From assembly GCF_910592395.1 (NCBI RefSeq), contig NC_088326.1, positions 12,095,001 to 12,159,000 of the forward strand: 64,000 bases of DNA, written 5' to 3'. Shown here piece by piece: positions 55,201-62,393 of this stretch. Origin of the DNA: Lineus longissimus. Its lineage: Eukaryota; Nemertea; Pilidiophora; Heteronemertea; Lineidae. How positions within the stretch are numbered: the stretch's first letter is position 1; each line of letters opens with the position of its first letter. A program made the position numbers and the translations under genes. The notes beneath the pieces are model-generated. The model saw only the letters and a program-made list of their open reading frames with translations. It had not been told where the DNA came from and ran no database searches.

Positions 55201-58200
55201 GGAGTAATCTCCTTCGGGGGGGGAGGGGGTATATTCCAACTGGACTCGGACTTCACGATAATGTTCTTACCTCACACCTGACTCCAGAATATCCCGGTTT
55301 ACATCGACACGTAAACTTGTTGACCTCGTCAAGACATTCCAACGTTCCTGTCACATCACATGGACTTGAAGAACATTCGTTGATGTCGTTCGAACAGTTT
55401 TTGTCAGCAAAACCTGGGAGACAAATTGTAGAAAGTTACTAGAGAGGGTGTCCTGCTAAAGGAGGTGTCTGTTAAGGGAGGTTCCACTTTTGACATTTGT
55501 TCAGAAATAGATATCTATCTCACCTGGGACACAATCACAAATATAGTCGTGAACAGCATCTCGGCATGTTGCTCCGTTGAGGCAAGGTTTAGAGGCGCAA
55601 TCATCGATATCATTGGAACAATTCTTCCCATCAAATCCTTGTAAACATTCGCATGAGAAGTCTGCGATGCCATCAATACAGGTAGCGGCGTTCTGGCAAG
55701 GATTCGGCGAGCAGTCGTCGTGGTTGATGCTGCAGTTGGTTCCAGTGAAGCCTGTTGGAAGAAAAGAAATTTGAGAGACAATGATTCTATCGATAATATT
55801 TTAGGGAATTCATGATGATACTTTAAAAGATACTCTAGCTAATGTCAAGGATTTGCAAATGAGTTCATTCAGGAAAAATGTACTTTTACTCACCATTTGC
55901 ACAGTAGCACTGGTAGCCATTGACCTTGTCCTCGCAGACAGCGGCATTCTGACATGGGTTCGGGTGGCAGTCGTCGATGTTTTCTCCACAGTCCCAGCCA
56001 TTAAAACCTTAAAATCCAGAAGTGGGATAACTATGACACTGACATCTGAGCACAAAACTATAGCAGTTTTAATGTCTAAAGCAATTATTGCTCTCAATTG
56101 CAATTTGAACAGACCACCTACCTGCGATGCAGCTGCATGTAACGTTGTTACCGTCGGTCGTCTCCACACAAGACGCCGTGCTATTACTCTTGCAGAGGTC
56201 AGCCGCACAGAGGTCAAGGTCATTCTCACAGAGCGTTCCACTGAAACCTGAAAATACAATGTTTACATTTCGGTAAAGTCTTAGTTCCTCTACAGATCGA
56301 GGTCTTGTAGGTGCTACTCTAACAAGACGTCCCCAAGCACCAGGATTGCTGGTCTCAATATCGTCAAATACAGTAGAACCTCTCTATTAAGGACACCCTC
56401 GGGACTGAAAAGTACTGTCCTTAATAGAGAGGTGTCCTGATTAGAGAGGTAAAATTGAATGGTAACAACCAATTTGGGACCAAAACCAGTGTCCTTAATA
56501 GAGAGGGTGTCCTTATTAGAGAGGTGTCCGCTAAGGGAGGTTCTACTTTACTCACCTAATCCACATTGGCAGACAAACTGATTGACTTGATTGAGACAGA
56601 CCCCGTTATTCTGACAAGGAGATGATTGGCATTCGTTGACGTCTTCTGAGCAATGACGACCTGTGAACGAGAAAATGTCAGTTTAAAATCAAAACACCAC
56701 AACAACTGGGGGGGGGGCAATGAAAATGTCCAAGAATATTTATGGATTAATAGTAGCCCTTGTTTTTGGAGAAATGAAATAATACTCATTATCGATCTGT
56801 TTTCGTGTATGTATGTCACAACTGCCGACACTCCCATGTGTCATCACACTTGTGGAGGGCCTACCAAGAAGACAACATCTAAACAAAGACACATGTGTTA
56901 CACAAACCTTGAGTCACTCGTATTGTGTTGCAGCTAATACTCCAGTAATCTAAGGCCGTTAATATCAAGAAAACTAGAGACATAAGTCAAGTCATAAGTC
57001 AAGAATCGAATATGGCTGAAAAACTTGATCTGCATGTAGCCGAGAACTAGTTAAAAAGTTTTGAAGTCCATGCATGGTAAATGTTTTGACCGTATCATTT
57101 GGACTCTCAATTTAAATCGCGGGCGATGATACTTGCTTGTTTTCTGTGGTCATTGCAGTACAATGTAACTTCAAGTCAATATCAACCCCAGCGATTACCG
57201 GTTTTACTTGCAAACAAGTGAGCATTTTGTTGCACAGAGCAGCAACTGTAATCGCAGGTAAAGTAGAACCTCTCTACTAAGGACACCCTTGGGACTGACA
57301 AGTGCTGTCCTAAATACAGAGGTGTCCTGATAAAAGAGGTCAAATTGAATGGAAACACCTAATTTGGGACTCAAACTTAGTGTCCTTAACAGAGAGGGTG
57401 TCCTTAATAGAGAGGTGTCCGCTAAGGGAGGTTCTACTGTAGCTGCAATTTAAATCATTTTACACTTGGTGGATGGAGTACTGAAATGCTAAACCATGAT
57501 ATCGCTAATCGCCATAGCTACTGGTCACTAACATTTCTGTACTGCTAATCAAGTAATACCCTGAGCCATGTTTAGCCATCAGTCAGCCGCGCTCTTACAA
57601 AAGCAAGTCATTAGTCTGGCCATTCAGAACCTGACGGTATTGCCACAGTTTGATTAAAAATCTGTATGAGGCATTTCATTAATCATCGAAGGCTGATTTA
57701 AAGAAAATAACATGGCTGACACGTTTTCCAAAGTCAGTATGGTATTTCTGACAAGAGCCAGAGGAGAGTGTTAGAAATCATAATATCAGGTTGCAGAAAG
57801 GGCCGAAGGAGTAAATAAGGGCCCGAGTTCTACATTGGCTGCTCCTATAGTCATCTTCCACGTGCCACAGTTATCATTTTTATCACCTTCAAGTTCATGG
57901 CTTCGTTTTAGAATAGATCGGTCATGGGGCTTTTTACATTCTTGGGGGCAGCAGGGTGCCTCTTGGAGGGTTTGATGGATAACTTGTGCCTACTGGTGTT
58001 GTCCTCATGCCTTCTCAATCATATACAGTGGAACCCCGGTAACACGACCACCCAAGGGACTAAGCCGAAGTGGTCGTGTTACCGGGGTGGTCACGTTAGT
58101 GAATTTAAGAATCATAAGTAGGTTTTCCCGTCAAAACATCGTCCTGCTGTGTGGACATTGACATGCATTAATGACTACGCCACCGGGTGATTCGATAATT

Positions 58201-61200
58201 TTGTGTGTATATTACGAATAAAAAATCATTTTCTTGAGTGTTTTGCGTTTAATTTGCAACTCATGTAAATGAGTAAATAAACTGACGAGAGCTAATTAGA
58301 CCAAACATTACATTAAAACTTGAGCATGCTAATTAGAACAAGCATGTAATTCACACCATCGGCAGCTGCCCTTCTTGATGTCAAGCTAATATTCCCGCTA
58401 ACATTGAGAGAGGTGATGTGAGAAGATGTTGAGAATTCTTCCTGATGTCTTCCTGCTTTAACATTAGCCAATTTGAACTGGTACTGATTAAATCATCTTT
58501 TTAATAACGTATTTTATCAACATTACGACGTAGTAAGCATTCTTTACTTTGAGTATCGGTACTCTTACTAATCAACATAATTTATTTGTCCTAAAAACTA
58601 CGTGTGCATGCCTCTTGACATCATTTAATACTAAATGATGAAAAAACAAACCGTGAGTCGAAAAGAAAGTTTATTCTTCATTTTATTTGCGCTTACATTT
58701 GATCAAACCTTGGAGGAATTATACTTGAAGTATAGTTCCTCCAAGATCAAACTCACTTACACATCATTTACATGTATTTTCATATGGATTCCCATGGTCA
58801 TTGTGTTCGAGGTGCTAATTATCAACACGGATTTGCGAGAAGGTGCCAATTGATACCATGCAGTCATGGTTGATTACGGCAATTAGGCCTCATGGTCGCG
58901 TTAGCGGGGTTAATTTGCAGTTTGGGACCGACCAAGCTGGTGGTCGCGGTCTGGGTACCGGGGTGGTCGTGTTAGCGAGGGCCAGTTAATGGGAATTAGA
59001 GAGAAAACCATTCGGGACCGGAGAATTTTGGTCGTGTTCGCGGGGTGGTCGCGTTACTGAGGTGGTCGCCGACCGGGGTTCCACTGTACTGAGTTCTTGC
59101 ACAGACATTTGTACCTATGCTTGGACCCGCAAGGTCTAGTTATGCCGCATAAGTCAGGACAACCTGTCGCGCAGCACGACTCAAACTTTGACAGCTTATC
59201 GGAGGATTTACTACTCATTGAAGAAAGGGGATTTTATTGTTTACCTTAATAGGTGGCTAACCTCGTAAGCATTAGGAGATATCAAGTTAATCGGATTGTA
59301 AACATTAGTACTGAATCAACAATGTCATACTTATGCAAGTAAAGGCATTCCTTAGATAGCACGTGACATAATGATGGCCGGACTGTCAAAATTTGTTCAC
59401 ATGAAAACAGGGCACCAATATAGAGTGGGATGACATTTCACGTGTGTGACCTGTTCCCTTGTCCGACTGACAAAAAGTCTGTTTCGACCCTAGGTTGGAC
59501 ATGCTGGAGGTAAAATACAATATGAAGTGAAATGTGTCAGCCATGCATTTTGTGTATTTTGTACAAAATGAGGAACGCTATTGTAATAATTGTATTGTAC
59601 ACGCCGGTCACCGATCCAAAGGTTGACCGCGCTCAACGTTGCTTAAGTTCCACTCTGGGGCCAACGCGCCAACCACTGGGCCATAAAGGAATTCCCTCAT
59701 GGCCGGCGGGTTAAGCCGTGCCATATACCTGGGGGTACTATACAATAATTACTCCTCATCTCCCAGGAAACTGTTTGTATCAAGCTGATTGACATGTTCG
59801 AATGAGGATTTCTGACAATGTCAAAATGGCTGCAACCAAAAATAAGCTTTTCAAACCTCTTTCGAACAGGGTTAAAGAAACACCATAGCGTCAATGTGAT
59901 TGTCACCACAGAAACTCTTTGAAAACCATTCGTGCCATTATCGATTAGTTGAAATACTACCATATTTACTCAATCAAACTCATAAACCTGCATATAATCA
60001 ATGCTTACTGAACATGAGTGCTCTGTGATGTATGTCATTATCAACATCATTCCTTGCAGGGCAGAGACCTGTATTCATCCACGACCGGAAGTGTGGCACA
60101 GTCACATAGAGCTTATCAAAATGTCAAGTTGTGGTAAATACATGGCTGGGATGGACCAAAGTGGAATTAATTCTCAATCTGTGGTTGATTCTTAATCTAC
60201 AGAGTCAGGCCATCACAGAAATATGCTTTTTGATAATATATTTAAGAAAATGTGGTCTCACTGGTCAGTTTAGAACTTGTACTTTGACAGGGCCATATCA
60301 ATGCGCCAGTGACGTTTTGATGGATATGGTGTACGGAAATCTTTTTTTCTCAGGCAATCGGTATTGGAATTTTTTAAAACTTTATTATGCTATTGGCAAA
60401 GGGTTCTTCTTGACACATATAAAATTTTGTGCAGATTGATTGGTCCAATGAGTACTTTTTTTACCAAAACCTATGCACAACAATGTACACGTAATGTACA
60501 CATGTTTTAATAGAGGACTCTGGCCTGCAAAGTTTGCCAATGGTATTGTCACATGCAAAATACTCTAGGTAAAATGCAGTATTGCAGGTTCTTGCAACAA
60601 AAACAGGTCATTTGCTGTGAGCTTTCGTGCCACTAATAGTTGACCAAAACTAGGGTCCTTAATAGAGAGGCTGTCCTTATAGAGAGGTGTCTGCTAAGGG
60701 AGGTTCCACTGTACCTCCATTCCATCTTTAGCTCCATATTTTTTCTTACACTAAGATCCATACATAACATTAGGGCTCCCGCATGTAAAATCAATGATTC
60801 TGAGTCAATATTACACAACGTCAAAAGGTAGTATTTTCTTTTTTAGTCCAAATACTGAATGATTGGCACACTCGCAAGTGTGGCATTAGTTGTTAAAACT
60901 AGTATAAAGAGGGGCGTCCTCAGGTTACTTTGTTGCAGATCACCGTTCAGAGATTCCTCAATGGTACAATCAGAGAATCACAGACCGTAACAAAGTCGAT
61001 ATTAGAGAAATAAATGATGTATGAACGACAGAATGGGATTTAACTCCTCCATTTCACTCATTCATGTCTTGAATCAGGCAAGCAAATTGGTAAATAAAAA
61101 AACGAAAAAAAGCAGAATTGATTTTCGGAAGCCTTGGTCTTAAGATTTTAAAAACTCACCTGTGAAACCGTCAGGACAAGAGCATGTATAATTCTGGAAT

Positions 61201-62393
61201 ACGTTAACGCAAGTTGCACCATTTTGACAAAATCCAAGGTGGCAGAATTTTACCCATTCAGTGCAGTAAGTTCCTAAAAAGAAGATGCGAGACAAAAAAT
61301 TCCAAGTCTTTGTACCATCTATAGAAGTCGTTTAAAACCTGCCTTGCCATGTCAACATTGACGGCAAGTAAGCGATCGTTAACAATCGAAAACATCGTAA
61401 AAATTTGAGTAACATTTCAAATACATTAAATCCCACTCTCCCCAACATCACCTGTGAAATAAACTTTAGTTTCGTTTCATCGACAGCCCATAGGGAAAAT
61501 GTTACCTAATGAATCTTCATGAAAATATGCTTACCTGTGTACCCTCCAAAACAATTGCATCTAAATGCCTGTGGTCCATACTCCACGCATGTCCCATTAT
61601 GACATAAACCTTCCGTACACACTCCTTTAACTTCTGTACAGTTGAAGCCAGTGTACGGGTCCGGACAGCTACAGGTGTAATTCGAACCGGCCAGACCTTG
61701 AATCGCATCCGTACAAGTGCCATTATTATAACACGGGTCAGAAACACAAGCGTCAATTTCGTCACATAAAACTCCAGTATAACCGCGATCACAATGACAT
61801 GTGTACGAATCTTTTAACAACGTTGTGATACACTTTCCATGGCCGGAACAAAAATTTGAATCGCTGCCGCAGTTTTTAGGCTTCACTGTCACACGCACAC
61901 GCAAGCCAAACCTACACGTCTTCAAACTATCATTCTGCGCAAAATAGTTAAACCGATTTGTTATAAAATTCGAATCCACCAATAACTCTCTACTATCTCC
62001 ACCAAAATTCATCAACGCTAAACCAGAACTTATATTCGTCCGACAATTCTCCCAGTCATCTAAAGTCGACAACGAAACCGGATTGAAACCAAATGTGTTT
62101 ATAATAGGTGGCGCTATATACAAATTATCACCCGTTTGCATAAATATCGGACACAACTGAATGACGTTGACCCAAGAATGGACAGTTTCGTCTACCTGAG
62201 CACCAAGACATTGTAAAGACGACTCACAAACTTGATCCACCATCCATGCGATTGTGAAATTTTTCGGCGTAGTCCGCCACAGCAGTGGTTCACCTATCAC
62301 AGGTTGTTTGCACTGGATGGCCCCAAGCACTAGTTGTAAACATTGCAATAGCACACTTGATAAAGCGATGGGTAATTTCTTAAACGGATTCAT
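32217..62393 (-). CDS. EYS: Eyes shut homologue: secreted EGF/laminin-G/mucin-like protein
   Basis: Minus-strand gene with 34 coding exons, 12429 nt, 4142 codons; all junction phases agree. Architecture: signal peptide and a non-EGF N-terminal domain; about 30 EGF modules; a Ser/Thr mucin-like region of about 1780 residues; one EGF; then four LamG domains separated by EGF pairs; stop at 32217. The N-terminal block, with FCSGHGKC followed by the first EGFs and [14 protein letters not shown], matches vertebrate EYS; Crumbs, Notch and fibropellin lack this order, and no transmembrane segment is seen. Eyes shut/spacemaker is a known extracellular matrix protein of photoreceptors, opening the inter-rhabdomeral space in flies; human EYS mutations cause retinitis pigmentosa 25. 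Four LamG domains is, from memory, the fly count; human has five. Exon lists are in the next entries. Exact ends of the 5' and 3' UTRs are unknown. Confidence 0.9.
32423..32653. mobile_element. pogo-like MITE, last EYS intron
   Basis: TA-flanked. It starts TAGTAGAACCTCTCTATC and ends GGAGGTTCCACTG plus TA. The box TCCTTAATAGAGAGGTTG is present four times in a row, showing internal expansion. The left end is 42 bp from the acceptor of the last EYS exon (32380). Confidence 0.85.
32729..32867. mobile_element. pogo-like MITE, EYS intron 33, second copy
   Basis: Starts TA then CAGTAGAACCGCTCTATT and keeps the AATAGAGAGGTTTCCTGATT box. The right end is degraded to GGAGGTGTCCGCTATGGGTG, about 38 bp from the exon 33 donor at 32905. 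It lies head-to-tail beside the 32423 copy. Confidence 0.75.
35597..35709. mobile_element. pogo-like MITE remnant, EYS
   Basis: AACCTCTCTATTAAGGATGC, a TTATTTGAGAGGTGTCC box and an AACCAAATGCAGTGTCCTTA end. It is degraded at the right side. It begins 50 bp upstream, in gene sense, of the acceptor at 35546. Confidence 0.65.
37532..37641. mobile_element. 110-bp MITE with 30-bp inverted ends
   Basis: GATATGAATAAAGACTAGCA plus ten bases at the left (37532-37561) is mirrored by the reverse complement at 37612-37641, with one or two mismatches. The 50-bp interior is unrelated AT-rich sequence. It lies inside the intron between the two LamG2 exons. Confidence 0.85.
38075..38486 (-). mobile_element. 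tRNA-derived SINE with (GAA)n tail
   Basis: On the minus strand the head at 38486 reads A-box TGGCCTAGTGGTTTACAC and B-box GGTTCGATCCC. A body of about 300 bp and a (GAA)n tail follow, visible as (CTT)n at 38075-38099. It is complete in layout and lies in an EYS intron. Confidence 0.8.
40873..41101. repeat. Near-perfect 229-bp palindrome, EYS intron 20
   Basis: Arms of 103 bp (40873-40975 and 40999-41101) around a 23-bp centre. I see one mismatch in the arms (GCATCTG versus GCGTCTG). Arms run ATATGTGACTCGCTCTACCA to CTTTTGTGAAAT. A diverged single arm exists at 18026-18130, so the arm is a dispersed repeat. Confidence 0.9.
41229..46696 (-). CDS. EYS: EYS exon 20: giant mucin-like exon
   Basis: A single 5468-nt exon with acceptor TTCCAG before 46696 and donor GTATTG after 41229, phase 2 in and phase 1 out. 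The first about 55 residues complete one EGF and add another ([13 protein letters not shown] to DGKLC). About 1780 residues almost without Cys follow, dominated by S, T, P and V. Part one (46500-43860) is irregular Ser/Thr. Then come a short SSSQPDM repeat, 26 copies of a 10-residue unit and about 21 copies of a 23-residue unit. Such sequence predicts dense O-glycosylation and an extended brush. Human EYS also has a large exon of low complexity between the EGF and LamG halves, though smaller. Copy number is likely variable, and collapse in assembly is possible. Confidence 0.9.
41385..42815 (-). repeat. 69-bp coding minisatellite (23-residue mucin repeat)
   Basis: About 21 in-frame copies of the consensus [20 protein letters not shown] plus PVL, with alternating ESSTEHT, ESSQEQT and ESSVEQT starts. 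The alternation suggests that dimers (138 bp) were also units of expansion. The last copies, towards 41385, are the most diverged. Confidence 0.93.
42816..43590 (-). repeat. 30-bp coding minisatellite (10-residue mucin repeat)
   Basis: About 26 in-frame copies of [10 protein letters not shown]. Alternating A and V at position 7 marks a 60-bp higher-order unit. Two copies are PSG instead of PSR. Because the unit length is a multiple of 3, other frames on both strands also stay open. Confidence 0.93.
43680..43850 (-). repeat. Short SSSQPDM-type coding repeat
   Basis: Four imperfect copies of a unit encoding [12 protein letters not shown], next to the 10-residue array in the same exon. Confidence 0.8.
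46697..47788. other. EYS intron 19, no recognisable element
   Basis: 1.1-kb intron upstream of the mucin exon. I see a short poly-C run near 47191 but no exon, MITE or SINE. Confidence 0.5.
47789..61273 (-). CDS. EYS: EYS exons 2-19: EGF array
   Basis: Exons (minus): 61273-61160, 56660-56556, 56247-56122, 56007-55894, 55751-55524, 55413-55271, 53118-53019, 52445-52332, 52191-52078, 51963-51730, 51317-50990, 50586-50324, 50239-50035, 49470-49325, 49194-49023, 48925-48762, 48497-48392 and 48016-47789. Most are one EGF module (about 114 nt, phase 1-1); 55751-55524, 51963-51730 and 51317-50990 carry about two or more. Six-Cys spacing is regular. Many modules carry the calcium-binding DxNEC or DIDEC motif (e.g. 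[20 protein letters not shown]), which implies a rigid calcium-stabilised rod. Several have the C-x-N/D-x4-F/Y-x-C beta-hydroxylation pattern and N-linked sequons. Module 18 is split by the 50990/50586 junction in phase 2, giving FADFDCMC. Confidence 0.88.
48150..48310 (+). mobile_element. tRNA-SINE-like sequence, EYS intron
   Basis: A tRNA-like head (A-box-like TGTGGTACAGGGATGAGTG, B-box-like CGGTTCGAGAG) is followed by GTACTCTGAAATGGCC and TTCCCAATAAAGGC. Confidence 0.5.
49632..50000 (-). mobile_element. 5'-truncated L2/CR1-like LINE, 3' end
   Basis: The minus strand carries an 80-codon frame (49998-49756) containing [40 protein letters not shown] and [10 protein letters not shown]. This is the conserved C-terminus found after the reverse transcriptase of many animal non-LTR elements. 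It is followed by a 3' UTR and a (TGAT)n end, seen as AATCAATCAATC at 49630-49652. Only the last part of ORF2 is present, so it is dead. Confidence 0.8.
49985..50040 (-). repeat. Duplicated 5' splice-site segment of EYS exon 50239-50035
   Basis: The donor region, AATGAGTCACTTACGC on the plus strand, occurs at about 49990-50005 and 50023-50037, with a third partial AATGAGTCACT between. Only the copy at 50035 joins the open EGF frame. Confidence 0.75.
50717..51066 (-). repeat. Tandem duplication of the EYS EGF-18 exon end (pseudo-exon)
   Basis: A segment of about 178 bp, covering the last about 75 nt of exon 51317-50990 plus about 100 bp of intron, is repeated next door. The second copy still encodes [21 protein letters not shown] and keeps its GTAAGT donor. 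A TTCTCCTAAG upstream could act as acceptor, but splicing there from the true exon would read four residues and stop (TGA). It is therefore most likely a non-functional exon relic. Confidence 0.85.
51316..51709 (-). repeat. Four tandem 98-bp copies carrying the EYS 3' splice site
   Basis: Units start at 51316, 51414, 51512 and 51610 (CCCTAGAAATAAC on plus) and end with GGAGTCCACTCATC. On the minus strand each unit ends in GTTATTTCTAG then GG, the exact acceptor used at 51317. The array therefore places three extra acceptor-like copies upstream of the true one. Confidence 0.9.
52756..52933. mobile_element. pogo-like MITE, EYS intron 8
   Basis: Full copy: CAGTAGAACCTCCCTTAGCG at left, AATAGAGATGTTCTACTG then TA at right, with internal TTTGGTCCCAAATAGG and CTCTGATCAGGACACC. 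It is oriented opposite to the 1510 copy. Confidence 0.85.
53248..53400 (-). mobile_element. 5S rRNA-derived SINE-like element, copy 1
   Basis: The minus strand contains ACTCTGG-like sequence, then TTAAGCAACGTTGAGCGCGG and TTTGGATCGGTGACCG. These match the box A, intermediate element and box C of the 5S rRNA internal promoter. A tRNA-like TGGCCCAGTGGTTGGCGC lies just before it. The termini are short imperfect inverted repeats (TGTATTGTA/TACTATACA). It is about 95% like the copy at 59591. Confidence 0.65.
53577..53754. mobile_element. pogo-like MITE, EYS intron 7
   Basis: A near-complete copy with TA on both sides (53575-53576 and 53755-53756). Left end CAGTGCAACCTCCCTTAGCG, right end AATAGAGAGGTTCTACTG. 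A good reference for the family at about 178 bp. Confidence 0.88.
55438..55492. mobile_element. pogo-like MITE end fragment
   Basis: AGAGAGGGTGTCCTGCTAAA then GGTGTCTGTTAAGGGAGGTT and CCACTT. Only the right end is present, filling half of a 110-bp EYS intron between exons 55524 and 55413. Confidence 0.65.
56371..56548. mobile_element. pogo-like MITE abutting an EYS 5' splice site
   Basis: TA (56369-56370), CAGTAGAACCTCTCTATTAA at left, GGGAGGTTCTACTT at right, TA (56549-56550). The right target duplication supplies bases +6 and +7 of the intron that follows exon 56660-56556, so the donor reads GTGAG then TA. Confidence 0.85.
57261..57439. mobile_element. pogo-like MITE, EYS intron 2
   Basis: TA-flanked full copy: AAGTAGAACCTCTCTACTAA at left, GGGAGGTTCTACTG plus TA at right, 179 bp. 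Confidence 0.85.
58026..59086. mobile_element. 1061-bp TA-flanked element related to the MITE family
   Basis: Ends CAGTGGAACCCCGGTAACAC and the inverted GACCGGGGTTCCACTG, flanked by TA (58024-58025 and 59087-59088). Both termini carry subterminal GGTGGTCGTGTTA-type boxes in multiple orientations, as the small MITE carries AATAGAGAGG boxes. The middle is unrelated AT-rich DNA with a hairpin at about 58708-58745 (CTTGGAGGAA/TTCCTCCAAG). No transposase ORF is present; the longest internal frame is 72 codons and has no known motif. Confidence 0.8.
59591..59745 (-). mobile_element. 5S rRNA-derived SINE-like element, copy 2
   Basis: Same sequence as 53248-53400, with a few substitutions and the same orientation. 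On the minus strand the order is CCATATACC-type head, tRNA-like TGGCCCAGTGGTTGGCGC, then the 5S-like TTAAGCAACGTTGAGCGCGG. Confidence 0.65.
60638..60711. mobile_element. pogo-like MITE right half
   Basis: ACCAAAACTAGGGTCCTTAA, AGAGAGGTGTCTGCTAAGGG and AGGTTCCACTG plus TA. The left half is missing. Confidence 0.75.
61535..62393 (-). CDS. EYS: EYS exon 1: signal peptide, N-terminal domain and first EGF modules
   Basis: One 859-nt exon. Residues 1-25 form a signal peptide ([20 protein letters not shown] then a hydrophobic stretch). A Cys-containing domain of about 155 residues without EGF spacing follows ([43 protein letters not shown]). Then comes a first EGF-like module (FCSGHGKC), a second ([14 protein letters not shown]) and the start of a third. 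The exon ends in phase 1 with a GTAAGC donor. The N-terminal domain is the best evidence for EYS rather than a generic EGF protein. The ATG at 62393 is the first before the signal sequence. Confidence 0.88.

Larger units (their letters stand above)
56661..61159. other. EYS intron 2 (4.5 kb)
   Basis: It contains two MITEs (57261-57439, 60638-60711), a 1061-bp element (58026-59086) and a 5S-derived SINE-like copy (59591-59745). No additional EGF-coding exon was found in any frame, and the flanking exons join in phase. Confidence 0.6.

Noticed and set aside
58635-58853. 72-codon frame inside the 1061-bp element as a possible transposase
   Set aside because: It has no DDE or helix-turn-helix motif and is far too short.
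32217-62393. Assignment of the EGF/LamG gene to Crumbs, Notch or fibropellin
   Set aside because: There is no transmembrane segment, no LNR or avidin domain, and the N-terminal block with FCSGHGKC plus the mucin middle fits EYS.
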